DNA from: Bradyrhizobium erythrophlei
GTDB lineage: Bacteria; Pseudomonadota; Alphaproteobacteria; Rhizobiales; Xanthobacteraceae
Assembly: GCA_900129675.1 (NCBI GenBank)
Contig: FSRD01000004.1
Location: 62,001 to 126,000 of the forward strand
Length of the DNA stretch: 64,000 nucleotides
Direction of reading: 5' to 3'
This document shows positions 1 through 9,102 of this stretch, piece after piece; position 1 is the first letter of the stretch; each line of letters starts with the position of its first letter. The notes under the pieces were generated by a model. It had not been told where the DNA came from, did no database searches, and saw nothing but the letters and a program-made list of their open reading frames with translations. The translations under genes and the position numbers were made by a program.

Positions 1-2
1 TG

Positions 3-998
3 GCCGCAAACCTGGCACTCGCGGGCACCGGCAGCGACACGGTGAACTCGATCCGGTCGCCAGCTTCGGCCAATGCCCTGGTCGGGATTCGTCCGACCAA
101 GGGTCTTTTGAGCCGTGCCGGGATCATGCCGGTCTCTGAAACCCAGGACGCGATCGGGCCAATCACGCGCACAGTTGCGGACGCAGCGCGGCTTCTGGAG
201 GCCATGGCGGGGTACGATCAGAGCGATCCCTCGACGGCATGGAGCTTCGGCAACACACCAACCAGCTATGTCCAATTCCTCAAACCGGATGGCTTGCGCG
301 GCGCCCGCATTGGGCTCCTGAAGACACTGCTCGGGAGCGGTCCCGAGCACCAGGAGGTGAACAGCGTGATCGCCACGGCAATGGTTGCTTTGAGGAGCGC
401 GGGAGCCGAGTTAATCGAGCTTGACGCGCCTGCTCTGGATGCCAGCAAGCTCAATGCCGACAATGACGTCCAGAAGTATGAGTTCAAGACGCTGTTGAAC
501 GCCTATCTCGCTGCTATCCCCAATGCGCCAGCAAAGTCACTCGCCGAGATCATCGCGTCCGGCAAGTTTCACAAGCCTTCGCTGGAGAAATTCCTGTCCA
601 GCGCGGAAAGCTTCGCGAACGGCTTGGATGAGCCGGACTACAAGGAAAGGCTGCGTCGAAACCAGCGCACAAGGCAGGTACTGATTTCGGTTTTTGCCGA
701 GCACAAACTCGACGCCCTGGTCTATCCACTCCAGAAGCGGCTGGCCGTGCCGTTAACCGAACTTAATCAAGCCGACCGCAACGGTATTCTCGCCTCAGTT
801 ACTGGGTTTCCGGCCATCACCGTACCAGCTGGTTTCTCTCCGCCGACCGCCACAGCCCCGCTGGGCGTGCCGGTCGGAATGGATATTCTGGGAAAGCCGT
901 GGAGCGAGGGGCGCTTGATCGAGCTGGCTTATAGCTTCGAGCAGGAGGTGCACGTTCGCAAGCCGCCGAGCAGTGCGCCCGCGCTGCTCAGGCAATGA
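3..998 (+). CDS. Amidase-signature family hydrolase, 5' end outside the window
   Basis: C-terminal part of an amidase-signature (AS) enzyme, which hydrolyses an amide to acid and ammonia. The frame is open from the first bases, before any start codon, so the N-terminus with the catalytic Lys and cis-Ser lies to the left. The motif GTGSDTVNSIRSPA, containing the Ser nucleophile, is seen at the edge, followed by ALVGIRPTKGLLSRAGI and GPITRTVADAARLLEAMAG. The usual GGS around the nucleophile is VNS here, a variant I remember in other AS amidases. It stands on the plus strand, convergent with the amide-transport operon, so it is probably a separate unit in the same locus. The substrate cannot be told. 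Confidence 0.85.
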   Translation, partial: AANLALAGTGSDTVNSIRSPASANALVGIRPTKGLLSRAGIMPVSETQDAIGPITRTVADAARLLEAMAGYDQSDPSTAWSFGNTPTSYVQFLKPDGLRGARIGLLKTLLGSGPEHQEVNSVIATAMVALRSAGAELIELDAPALDASKLNADNDVQKYEFKTLLNAYLAAIPNAPAKSLAEIIASGKFHKPSLEKFLSSAESFANGLDEPDYKERLRRNQRTRQVLISVFAEHKLDALVYPLQKRLAVPLTELNQADRNGILASVTGFPAITVPAGFSPPTATAPLGVPVGMDILGKPWSEGRLIELAYSFEQEVHVRKPPSSAPALLRQ

Positions 999-1038
999 TT
1001 TTTCCTGCCCGGCGGCAGGCTCTCCGGATCCCATCGCC

Positions 1039-1206
1039 ATGCCGCAAGCTTTCTATTTTCATCTCGAGGGTCTAACTTCAGTCGAAGACAAGCATGGCCT
1101 GCAACTGCCGGATCCTAAACACGCCAACGATCACAGCAGGACGACCGCATCCAAACGCGCATGGAGTACGCGACCCCAGTGTCGTTGTCGACGAACGAGG
1201 CGCTGA
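1039..1206 (+). CDS. Possible short DUF6894-like protein or remnant
   Basis: A 55-residue frame starting MPQAFYFHLEG and containing GLQLPD. The pattern FYFHLxxG...DxxGLxLPD is reminiscent of small DUF6894 proteins, which are frequent in Bradyrhizobium. The second half (SKRAWSTRPQCRCRRTRR) does not look like that family, so this is either a frameshifted remnant or chance. There is no clear ribosome-binding site. Confidence 0.25.
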   Translation: MPQAFYFHLEGLTSVEDKHGLQLPDPKHANDHSRTTASKRAWSTRPQCRCRRTRR

Positions 1207-1301
1207 GATTCATCGAGAGCCCGTCTTTCCAAAAAGGTCAAGGCGTTATTGTGATTGAAGAGCAAAACGCAAAACTCTGGACCCGCATAGTCGGGCGTTA
1301 A
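1161..1301 (+). CDS. Small hypothetical protein (46 aa)
   Basis: Short frame MEYATPVSLSTNEALRF... ending EEQNAKLWTRIVGR. The composition is protein-like, with an amphipathic core (FIESPSFQKGQGVIVIEE), but I cannot name a family. It overlaps the DUF6894-like frame in another frame, so at most one of the two is likely real, or both are parts of one decayed gene. No strong Shine-Dalgarno sequence precedes it. Confidence 0.25.
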   Translation: MEYATPVSLSTNEALRFIESPSFQKGQGVIVIEEQNAKLWTRIVGR

Positions 1302-1360
1302 AAACTTGGCGCAAATCTGCGTCGCCGGGCTTTGTGGCGCAAGCTAGCTCGGTGGACCAA

Positions 1361-2230
1361 TCAGTACCACCCGCGCTTTATGCTCGCCCCGAGCATCTCA
1401 TCGTAAAGATCGATGCGGCGGTCGCGCAGAGGCTGATTGAAGTTGTTCAGCACGCGCTTCCGGCGGGCATCCGACAGGTTCAGTTCGGCGTAGATAATTT
1501 CCGCTTCAGTTTTGCTCGCAGGACCCGCGAGCGGGAACCCTGTATGGCTGACGATCAGGCTGCATCCCAGAAAGGGCTGGTCGCGCTCCACGCCCACGCG
1601 GTCGGCCGTGGCGACATACATGCTGTTGGAATGTGCGCCGCCCATCGCGAGGATATTCGCCATGACTAGCGTGTTCGCGGGCTGGTCTGGCATGGGAACC
1701 CAGTTGGTTGGCACGCAAAGAATGTCTGCGCCTTGCAGCGCCGCCAGCCGATAGGTTTCCGGAAAACAGCCATCGTAGCAGATTGCCACCGCCATTCGGC
1801 CGAACTCAGTCTTCCATACGGGGACGCCGAGATCGCCGGGTTCGAAGAACAGGTTCTCCGCGCCCCATAGATGTACCTTTCGATAGGTACCGATGAAGCC
1901 GTCTGGCCCGACGATCGCGGCGCTATTGTAGAGCGCGTCGCCCGCTCGCTCGCAGATGCCGGCAACGATCACGGCGCCGTGCCGGCGGGCCGCTTCCAGC
2001 CAAGCCTCAGACGTCGGCCCATTAGGCACCGGCTCGGCCAGCGTGAAAGCCTCGTGCCGCGATGCAAAGACATAGCCGGAATTGCACAGCTCGGGGAGCA
2101 CGATCAGCCGTGCGCCCTTGCCTGCGGCCTCGGCGATCTTGTCCAACGAGTGCGCCACATTGGCTTTCTTCTCGCCGATCTTCGGCTCCATCTGGATACA
2201 GGCGACCGTGATCGGGCTTTCAGCTTGCAT
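1361..2230 (-). CDS. Carbon-nitrogen hydrolase (nitrilase superfamily)
   Basis: 289-residue nitrilase-superfamily amidase. The Glu-Lys-Cys triad is visible: E47 in IVLPELC, K118 in GTYRKVHLWG, and C151 in VAICYDGCFPE. Such enzymes hydrolyse amides, carbamoyl compounds or nitriles. The start at 2230 (MQAESPITVACIQMEP) is preferred over 2254 because GGAG lies about 6 bases upstream. It begins 20 bases after the amidase stop and is the last gene of the transporter-amidase run, so it probably acts on the same imported amide or on its product. N-carbamoyl-amine hydrolase and aliphatic amidase are both possible. Confidence 0.85.
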   Translation of the reverse strand: MQAESPITVACIQMEPKIGEKKANVAHSLDKIAEAAGKGARLIVLPELCNSGYVFASRHEAFTLAEPVPNGPTSEAWLEAARRHGAVIVAGICERAGDALYNSAAIVGPDGFIGTYRKVHLWGAENLFFEPGDLGVPVWKTEFGRMAVAICYDGCFPETYRLAALQGADILCVPTNWVPMPDQPANTLVMANILAMGGAHSNSMYVATADRVGVERDQPFLGCSLIVSHTGFPLAGPASKTEAEIIYAELNLSDARRKRVLNNFNQPLRDRRIDLYDEMLGASIKRGWY

Positions 2231-2250
2231 TGCACAACTCCATTGCGATC

Positions 2251-3645
2251 TCAAAGTTTGGGGTGCATGTCTTTCCAGCCATGCCCGCGCTCATACGCGT
2301 CAGCGGCGCGGATCAGGGTCATCTCGTCGAAGGGGCGGCTCGCGAGCTGCAGGCCGATGGGCAGTCCGGTGCTATCGAACCCGCAGGGCAGGGATATCGC
2401 GGGCAACCCAGCCAAATTCCAAGGGTAGGTCAGCCGCCACGAAGCTGCGAGCACGCTCTCGTCCTGCGCTCCGACGCGAACCGTCCATTCCCCGATCGGC
2501 CATGCGGTGAGTGGGCAGGTGGGCCCGATAATCACGTCCACGTCAGCAAAGACCTTGGCGAGATCATCGATCAGCACACGGCGGAGCTGTTCGGCTTTGA
2601 GGTAATCCGGCCCGGTGACCAAGCGGCCCATCTCAACCAGCGTGCGCACGTCGTTGGTGAAGCCGGTCACCGCCCCGCTGGCCAGATTGCGGCTGTGGTA
2701 GGCAGTAGAGGAGGACAGCTCGATCGCAAAGATCGCTCCAAGACTAAAGGCAAGGATCGGCAGCTCGAATTCAACGAGCTGGGCCCCGACGTCGCGGTAG
2801 AAGCGGATCGCGGCCTCGATGGCCGCATCGACATCCGGCTGATTGTTGCCGAACATGTGGTTGCGGCAGATGCCGACCCGAAGATCGGTGATGGGCTGGC
2901 CAAGCGCCGCCGTAAAATCCGGAACGTCGGTGCGCGCTGAGCCCGGATCTTTCGGATCGTGACCGGAAATAGCGTTCAGGGCATAGACGCTGTCAGCGAC
3001 AGTATAGGAGAGCGGCCCGGCATGGTCGAGCGACCAGCTATGGGGAACGATGCCAGCGCGGCTCACTCGGCCGAAGGTCGGCTTCAGCCCGACCGTGCCG
3101 CACAAGGCAGCTGGGATGCGGATCGATCCGCCAGTGTCCGAACCCATCGCCACAGGCACGATCCGCGCGGCGACGACAGCGCCCGATCCCCCGCTCGAGC
3201 CGCCAGGAACGCGGCTCAGATCCCAAGGGTTCTTCGAGGGCGGCGTTACATTGCCCCATGCGAATTCGTGCATCCGCGTCTTGCCGACGATGATCGCGCC
3301 GGCTTCGCGCAGCTTCGCGACGACCGCGGAGTCCTGCCTGGCGAAGTGCACGCCGGGGGCATCGGTACCGGCGCGGCTCGGCATGTCCGCGGTGAGGTAG
3401 TTGTCCTTGACCGCCACAGGCACGCCGTGCAGAGGTCCGCGCCACCGACCCTGAGCGATTTCGCGATCTGCCGCCGCAGCCTGGGCGCGGGCATCCTCGG
3501 CGAGGCATACGAAGCTTTCCAGCTTGCGATCGAGCATTGCGATGCGGTCAAGCGCATTCTCGAGGAGATCGACGCTTGTCAATTTCCCCAGGCGAAGATC
3601 GGCCGACAGCTCCGCAATGGGGCGCGTGATTGGATTTTCGTGCAT
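2251..3645 (-). CDS. Amidase-signature family hydrolase (AtzF/GatA-like)
   Basis: Full-length AS-family amidase of 464 residues. The catalytic Lys80 is in GVPVAVKDN, the cis-Ser S150 in VPGGSSGGSG, and the nucleophile S174 in GSDTGGSIRIPAA. The 24-residue Ser-Ser spacing is that of the family. It lies 8 bases downstream of a small AtzG/DUF4089-like gene, a pairing known for amidases that need a small subunit, and 20 bases upstream of a nitrilase-family gene. It is probably cytoplasmic and releases ammonia from an amide brought in by the adjacent ABC transporter. The substrate is not evident. Confidence 0.9.
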   Translation of the reverse strand: MHENPITRPIAELSADLRLGKLTSVDLLENALDRIAMLDRKLESFVCLAEDARAQAAAADREIAQGRWRGPLHGVPVAVKDNYLTADMPSRAGTDAPGVHFARQDSAVVAKLREAGAIIVGKTRMHEFAWGNVTPPSKNPWDLSRVPGGSSGGSGAVVAARIVPVAMGSDTGGSIRIPAALCGTVGLKPTFGRVSRAGIVPHSWSLDHAGPLSYTVADSVYALNAISGHDPKDPGSARTDVPDFTAALGQPITDLRVGICRNHMFGNNQPDVDAAIEAAIRFYRDVGAQLVEFELPILAFSLGAIFAIELSSSTAYHSRNLASGAVTGFTNDVRTLVEMGRLVTGPDYLKAEQLRRVLIDDLAKVFADVDVIIGPTCPLTAWPIGEWTVRVGAQDESVLAASWRLTYPWNLAGLPAISLPCGFDSTGLPIGLQLASRPFDEMTLIRAADAYERGHGWKDMHPKL

Positions 3646-3653
3646 TGTCGACC

Positions 3654-3836
3654 TCAGCCCTGCTGGCTCGCCGGCACCGGCGAGAAAACCACCGCCGGAT
3701 GAACATCTGTCAGATCGAGGCTTCGCAGCTTTGCGATTTCTTGAGCCATGGGCTGGAAGGCGGCGAGAACCGCAGATCTTCGCTCCTTTTCAAGCTGGAT
3801 TCCCAGCGCCTCAACAAGCATCTCCAACTCGTTCAT
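3654..3836 (-). CDS. AtzG-like small subunit (DUF4089 type)
   Basis: 60-residue protein, MNELEMLVEALGIQLEKERR...IAKLRSLDLTDVHPAVVFSPV. The short helical body followed by an L/D-x-P-A-xVF tail is the pattern of AtzG/DUF4089 proteins, GatC-like partners of AS amidases. The start at 3836 is chosen for a strong GGGGAGGAT 4-9 bases upstream. A longer frame reaching 3956 lacks such a signal. Its place 8 bases before the amidase gene supports a complex with that amidase. Confidence 0.7.
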   Translation of the reverse strand: MNELEMLVEALGIQLEKERRSAVLAAFQPMAQEIAKLRSLDLTDVHPAVVFSPVPASQQG

Positions 3837-3998
3837 CGTAATCCTCCCCATTATATCTCTTACCCCCGGCTCCCGCCGCCTTCCGGCCGATCCGGGGGGT
3901 GAGCCCAGCAGCATTTGCGTGGCCACCGCCCCCCGAGCTGCCCGGTCTGCGGACATCGAGCAACGATGGAGAATGTGTTCGCTTCACGTCTCAAAAAA

Positions 3999-4706
3999 TC
4001 ACACCCGCAGTTGATCTTGGACACGTGCGGCAGCAAGCTCGTCGCCGGCCACGCCATCATCGGCGATCTCGCCAATCTTCAGCACCGCGTACCGGTCGGC
4101 CATGGAGAACGCGAACGGCACGTTCTGCTCCACGACGAAGATCGCCGTCCCGGTGCGCTTGCGCTCAGCCAACAGAATCTCGGTCAGGCGCTGGATCATG
4201 GACGGCTGCAATCCTTCCGAAATCTCGTCGATCATCATGAGGCGAGGCGAGCCGAGCAGTGCGCGGGAGACGATCAGCATCTTCTGCTCGCCGCCACTGA
4301 GGGTGCCGGCCTTCTGGCTCAGACGCTTCCCGACGATGGGGAAGTATTCGCTGACGCGGGCCAACCCTTCGGCAAAGCCCCGATCGTCGCGGAGGCCGAG
4401 CCGGAGATTGTCCTCTACTGTCAGGTCCTGGAACAGCGTCTGCTCCTGGGGGGTGTAGGCAATGGCCTTGCGCGCGATCAAATGGGTGGGCAGCGCCGTG
4501 ACGTCCTCCCCGAACAGCTTGATCCTTCCCCTCTTGGCCGGGAGGAAGCCGAGTACCGTTTTGAGGAGAGTGCTCTTGCCCATGCCGTTCTTGCCAAGCA
4601 GGGCAAAGATTTCGCCGGGCCGGATGCTGAGCGAAACATTGCGCAGTACTATGGCTTCGCCGTACCCGCTGCTCAGATCGGCAATGTCGAGGACGGTCGG
4701 GCTCAT
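3999..4706 (-). CDS. ABC transporter ATP-binding protein, LivF type
   Basis: 235-residue ATPase of the branched-chain amino acid/amide transporter class. It has Walker A GKNGMGKST, the signature LSGGEQK, Walker B LMMIDE followed by SEGLQP, and the switch His region in FVVEQN. The start overlaps the stop of the LivM-LivG fusion gene by 4 bases, implying translational coupling. As the second ATPase of the transporter it would pair with the LivG half of the fusion. The amidase genes downstream suggest an amide or urea-like substrate rather than an amino acid. Confidence 0.9.
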   Translation of the reverse strand: MSPTVLDIADLSSGYGEAIVLRNVSLSIRPGEIFALLGKNGMGKSTLLKTVLGFLPAKRGRIKLFGEDVTALPTHLIARKAIAYTPQEQTLFQDLTVEDNLRLGLRDDRGFAEGLARVSEYFPIVGKRLSQKAGTLSGGEQKMLIVSRALLGSPRLMMIDEISEGLQPSMIQRLTEILLAERKRTGTAIFVVEQNVPFAFSMADRYAVLKIGEIADDGVAGDELAAARVQDQLRV

Positions 4707-6535
4707 GGCGCCAGCTCCTGATGCGCGCCGCCCGCATAGATCGTCCGCACGAGCTCGGAGCCGACCACCTCGGCCACCGAGCCGTCCAGCAGCACCTTGC
4801 CCTGATGCAGCACGATGATGCGGGTGGAGATTTCGCGGACGAAGTCCAGGTCGTGCTCGATGATTAGCGTGCAGAGGCCCTCGCGCTGGACGAGGTCGAC
4901 CAGGATACTACCGATCAACGTGCGCTCGGGCTTGGTGAGGCCGGCAGTCGGCTCGTCAAGCAGCAGCACGCTTGGCTCCAGCGCCAGCACCATCGCCAGC
5001 TCCAGCGCGCGTTTCATGCCGTGGGACAGATGTCGGCACTCGATCGCCAGCTGCCGGTCGAGGCCAGTTGCGGTGATGACGCGGCGGGCGCTGTCAGGCA
5101 GCGCGAGCGTCGGCGCATGGCTCAGCATGCGCGTTCCGTCCAGCCGGTAGCGGGCGAGGCGCAGGGATTCGGCCACCGTTAGAGTTTCGAAGAGGCTGGT
5201 GGTCTGGAAGCTTCGACCGATACCGAGGCCAACGACACCTTGCGGGGGAGTGCGCGCGATGGCGTGTCCGAAAACCGCGACCGTCCCGCCCGTGCGCTCA
5301 TAACCGTCCGAGAGGCAACGCATGAGAGTGGTCTTGCCCGCGCCGTTCGGGCCGATGATGCCCAACAGCTCGCTGCCCAGCGCTTTAAACGCCACTCCTT
5401 CGAGTACTTTAAGGCTGCCATAGGAGCAGGCCAGATCCGCGACGTTCAAGGCGGGTGCATCCGAGCCGGTGCCGGCGCGGCGTCCCTCTGGGGCTTCAAT
5501 GAGTGCCGGGACCGCGACGCACGGCGCGGCATCCCGGCGGGTGGCAGCCGACCACAGGCGCCGCAGGCCAGTCTTGAGCACTGGTACGATCCCCTGCGGC
5601 AGCGCTACGATCACCAGCACGAAGATCGAACCGATGATCAGCTTCCAGACATACGGCAGATTGCCGGACAGGTAGGCGCTGATCACGTCGATGGCGATCG
5701 TGCCAAGCACGGGGCCGATCAGCGTTCCACGCCCGCCGAGCGCAACCCACATCACCAGTTCGGTGCCGAACACGAAGCTCCCGATCTCCGGCGCGACGAC
5801 CACCGTATACCCGGCATAGGCATAGCCAGCGACCGAGGCGATCATTGCCATGACCACCATCAGCAGGATTTTTACCCGCGGCGCATTGATCCCGAGATAG
5901 GTGCAGCGCTGTTCGTTCTCGCGGATCGCGATCAGCAACCGGCCGAAATCGCTATTGACGAAGAACCAGGCCGCCGTCGTCAGCACCACGAGGCCGATGC
6001 CGCAGATCGTGAACCAGGCTTCCACCGACAGGTCGAAGGTGTTGTAGCCCACGAGCCCGCTGGATGAGCCGGTAAAGGTTCCGCCGGAGTAGAGGACCTG
6101 CACAAGGATGATCGGCAGCGCCAGCGTTACGATCGCGACATACAGCGGAGAGGCGCGGTGGAAGAACGAAATCCAGCCGGTTATCCACGCCACCACCGCC
6201 GAAACGGCCAAACCGGCCAGCAGCGCCAGCACCGCGGTTTGTGGCGAGAAGTCCATATACGTGAAGGTGATGCCGGCAGCATACGCCCCGATTCCGAAAA
6301 ACGCGGCCTGACCGAAGGTGAGGATGCCGGCATAGCCCCAAAGGATATCCACCGTCAGCGCCGTTGCGGCGTAGAGGAAAGACCGCACAAGGATGTTGAC
6401 GGTGTAGGAATCGAGGAAATAAGGCCCCGCGACGACCGCCACGATGCACAGCCCCGCGATCGACCCAGCAGGCACGAGCCGGCCGGAAAAGGCCCGCCGG
6501 GGCAGAGTCGCGGGCGTGGTGGTGAGGTCAGCCAT
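4703..6535 (-). CDS. ABC transporter LivM-LivG fusion (permease plus ATPase)
   Basis: 610-residue fusion. Residues 1 to about 335 are a LivM-type permease with many hydrophobic segments and motifs such as LWGYAGILTFGQAAFFGIGAYAAG and ALGGRGTLIGPVLG. After a linker, residues 365-610 are a LivG-type ATPase with GPNGAGKTTLMR and LLLDEPTAGL. The ATPase signature reads LSHGMKR rather than the more usual LSHGEQR. The gene overlaps livH by 8 bases and livF by 4, so all are made together. The fusion links one membrane and one ATPase domain in a fixed ratio. Confidence 0.92.
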   Translation of the reverse strand: MADLTTTPATLPRRAFSGRLVPAGSIAGLCIVAVVAGPYFLDSYTVNILVRSFLYAATALTVDILWGYAGILTFGQAAFFGIGAYAAGITFTYMDFSPQTAVLALLAGLAVSAVVAWITGWISFFHRASPLYVAIVTLALPIILVQVLYSGGTFTGSSSGLVGYNTFDLSVEAWFTICGIGLVVLTTAAWFFVNSDFGRLLIAIRENEQRCTYLGINAPRVKILLMVVMAMIASVAGYAYAGYTVVVAPEIGSFVFGTELVMWVALGGRGTLIGPVLGTIAIDVISAYLSGNLPYVWKLIIGSIFVLVIVALPQGIVPVLKTGLRRLWSAATRRDAAPCVAVPALIEAPEGRRAGTGSDAPALNVADLACSYGSLKVLEGVAFKALGSELLGIIGPNGAGKTTLMRCLSDGYERTGGTVAVFGHAIARTPPQGVVGLGIGRSFQTTSLFETLTVAESLRLARYRLDGTRMLSHAPTLALPDSARRVITATGLDRQLAIECRHLSHGMKRALELAMVLALEPSVLLLDEPTAGLTKPERTLIGSILVDLVQREGLCTLIIEHDLDFVREISTRIIVLHQGKVLLDGSVAEVVGSELVRTIYAGGAHQELAP

Positions 6536-7364
6536 GGCCGAACCCCGCCGGCCGAATGCGCAGGAGGAGGGCTGCCAGAACCACGATGGTCAGTCCGCCG
6601 ATCACCGGGCTGATGAAGGTGGAAACCAGCACCTGCGCCCCTCCAAGCGTGAGCGCCGCGATCGCAAGACTTGCGAGCGATACTGACGACACGAGGACCA
6701 GCATGAACGCGTTGACCAGCCAGGGCACGCCCATATTCGGATCGACGCTGGAGAGAGGCGTGATCAGCGCACCTGCGAGGCTCGCAAGCCCGGCCCCGAT
6801 GCAGAACGTGACGAAGCGCACATGGCCGCTATTGATGCCGAGCCCCCGCGCGAGCGGTTCGTTCATGATCACCGCGCGCGCCTCGAGGCCGAGCCGGGTT
6901 GCATTCAGGAGCGCTGCGATGCCGCCCGCCACCGCCGCCGCCGCCAAGATGAGAAAGAGACGATACAGGGAATAAGTCTCTCCAAACACACTGGTGGCCC
7001 CTGTGATGGGCGTCTGCACAAACTGAATCTCGCGGCCAAAAACGATCGTGATGAGCTGGCCGATGATAATGCCGAGACCCCAGGTCGCCAGGATTGCATC
7101 GAGGGGCCGATCGTAAAGTGGACGTATGACGAAGCGTTCGACAACGGCTCCCATCACGATCCCGGCCACAACCGCCGCCGGATAGGCGAGCCATGCGTTC
7201 AAGCCAAGCTGCGTCACCACGAGTCCGGAATAGCCGCCGATGGTGAGAAAGCCGCCATGGGCGAAATTTACGATTTTCAACACCCCAAGGATAATGAGAA
7301 GCCCGGACGCGACGGCAAACAATATTGCTGCGGTCGTGACGATGTCCAAAACAAGCGCTGTCAT
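6528..7364 (-). CDS. ABC transporter permease, LivH type
   Basis: 278-residue permease starting MTALVLDIVTTAAILFAVASG. It contains the LivH hallmark NFAHGGFLTIGGYSG and EARAVIMNEPLARGLGIN, with about eight hydrophobic segments. The start at 7364 has GGAG 7-10 bases upstream. A frame running to 7478 carries an unlike, basic N-terminus and was not used. It forms the membrane channel with the LivM half of the following gene. Confidence 0.9.
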   Translation of the reverse strand: MTALVLDIVTTAAILFAVASGLLIILGVLKIVNFAHGGFLTIGGYSGLVVTQLGLNAWLAYPAAVVAGIVMGAVVERFVIRPLYDRPLDAILATWGLGIIIGQLITIVFGREIQFVQTPITGATSVFGETYSLYRLFLILAAAAVAGGIAALLNATRLGLEARAVIMNEPLARGLGINSGHVRFVTFCIGAGLASLAGALITPLSSVDPNMGVPWLVNAFMLVLVSSVSLASLAIAALTLGGAQVLVSTFISPVIGGLTIVVLAALLLRIRPAGFGHG

Positions 7365-7557
7365 GCCGGTCTCCGCGCGACTTCGATGCTGCCGAAGAGA
7401 GGAATGAGTCTCCGCGGCGCGTCGGGGAAATGGGGGAGATTGGCACCGCTCATGAGCACACGCAATCGTCTGCGCCAAAGCCGCGACTGCGGCTCAGGTA
7501 ACTCCCCGCTGTTGCGGGGGGGTACCTGAGAAATGGAAGCTCGTTCTTCTGACCCGG

Positions 7558-8742
7558 TCAGAGCTTCGGGCACTGCTCACCCGGACTGACGTTCGGGAAG
7601 CTCTTCACGATCTTCACGGAGCCGTCAGCCTGCACTTGACCGAGATACATCGTGAGCGGCGCATGGCGCTGGGCGTTCATCTGCACCTTGCCGCGAGGAC
7701 CATCGAATGACACTTCGGCCAGGGCCGCGATGACCGGCTCGGCAGTGGTGGTTTTCGCCTTTTCGACGGCCGCTTTGTAGAGATAAACCGCATCGTATTC
7801 CGGCACGGAAAGGTCGTTGGGCGTGAGCAGCTTGTCCCCGAACTTCGCCTTCATCGCCGACATGAATTTTTTATTGGCGGACGTATCGATATTCGTGAGG
7901 AAGGATGCGGAAATGAACACGCCGTCCGCATCGGCCGCCATGGTCTTTGCCGTGCCCTCGTCCACGCTGAGATTGCCGACAGGGGCTTTCATCCCGGCTG
8001 CCTTATACTGCTTTTGCAAGGTGACGTTCGGAGCACCGCCGGCGGTTGAGAAGATCACGGCGTCCGGATTGGCACTTCGCATCTTGGAGATGATTGCGGT
8101 CCAGTCGGTCGCGTCCATTGGCTGATATTCGTCACCGACGACCTTGCCGCCTTTCTTCTCGATGTAAGCCTTGGTGAAGGCCAGCATTCCGCGTCCGAAC
8201 GCATAGTCGCTGCCTACCAGGAAAAAGGTCTTCGCCTTGTACTCGTCCATGAAATGATCGACGATGGGGCCCACCATCTGCTCGGGGACCGCACCATCGG
8301 CGTAGAGATATTTGTTGCAGGAGCGTCCCTCATAGAGAGACGTGTAGATGTAGGGGACCTTGCCACGCGATACGACCGGCAGCATGCCGTTACGAGCGGC
8401 GCTCGTCTGCATCGAAATCAGCGCATTGACTTTCTTCTGAAAAATCAGCGAGTCTGCGGCTTTCTGAGCGCCGGCCGCGCCCGAGCCGTCATCGGCAACC
8501 TCAAGCGCTACCTTTTTGCCGAGGATGCCGCCAGCCGCATTGATCTCATCAACGGCCAATTCGGCTGACTGCACCACCGACGGTGCCACCACGCTGTTGG
8601 CTCCGGAAAGCCCCGTGGGTATTCCGATTTTTATGACTTCTTGAGCCTGCGCCCCCAGGACCGGCACCAGCGCCAGCGCAAAAATGACGGCGCCTGTTCG
8701 CAACTTTGAAAACATCGCATTTGAACGCGCACGATTTGTCAT
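7558..8742 (-). CDS. ABC transporter substrate-binding protein (amide/urea-like)
   Basis: 394-residue type-I periplasmic binding protein. It has a signal peptide (basic start, hydrophobic stretch, cleavage near GAQAQE), then IGIPTGLSGANSVVAP and the usual VDEINAAGGILGKKV block. It resembles the UrtA/FmdD/AmiC group that binds urea and short amides, which fits the amidases downstream; this is inference from fold family and context. GGGGAG lies 8 bases before the ATG at 8742. It is first in the operon, with about 190 bases before livH. Confidence 0.88.
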   Translation of the reverse strand: MTNRARSNAMFSKLRTGAVIFALALVPVLGAQAQEVIKIGIPTGLSGANSVVAPSVVQSAELAVDEINAAGGILGKKVALEVADDGSGAAGAQKAADSLIFQKKVNALISMQTSAARNGMLPVVSRGKVPYIYTSLYEGRSCNKYLYADGAVPEQMVGPIVDHFMDEYKAKTFFLVGSDYAFGRGMLAFTKAYIEKKGGKVVGDEYQPMDATDWTAIISKMRSANPDAVIFSTAGGAPNVTLQKQYKAAGMKAPVGNLSVDEGTAKTMAADADGVFISASFLTNIDTSANKKFMSAMKAKFGDKLLTPNDLSVPEYDAVYLYKAAVEKAKTTTAEPVIAALAEVSFDGPRGKVQMNAQRHAPLTMYLGQVQADGSVKIVKSFPNVSPGEQCPKL

Positions 8743-9102
8743 AGCCCTGAACTCCCCGCGTAAGCAAAAATGCCAAGCAAAACATTACTGCGCCTCGAAC
8801 GAGCGGCAAGGAGAAATAAGCGACGGGATTGCGCGAAATTTGGCCTGCGCAGGTCTTTATGTCGCTTGCACTGACATAAAGTCAGCCGGTCTGGCGCACC
8901 GTTTTCAATTTCACCGCCTGGAACGAAGATTTTGCCGATCAAGCCGGCGCCACGCGGTCTTTCAGTGCGTCCATATGGCCGCACAAAGAAATTGTAGCCA
9001 GACAAATGCGAACGCACCCCTCCTGCACGCGGGAGCGCGATACAGCAAGGTCTCCAAGGTCTCGAAGTGTCGGGATGCCCGGCAATTTCGGCCGAGCATG
9101 CT
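8743..9102. promoter_or_regulatory. Upstream region of the amide-transport operon
   Basis: About 360 bases without a convincing gene, between the binding-protein gene and an IS3 OrfA-like gene that also reads leftward. It should contain the promoter of the transporter operon. I see no certain sigma-54 (TGGC-N8-TTGC) or other consensus site. Confidence 0.35.

Noticed and set aside
5240..6067. 275-codon plus-strand frame inside the LivM-LivG gene
   Set aside because: It lies opposite a well-conserved ABC transporter gene and has a compositionally odd, non-domain sequence.
8743..9102. Sigma-54 promoter before the amide transporter
   Set aside because: TGGCCTGC occurs, but the downstream TTGC element is not at the required spacing.
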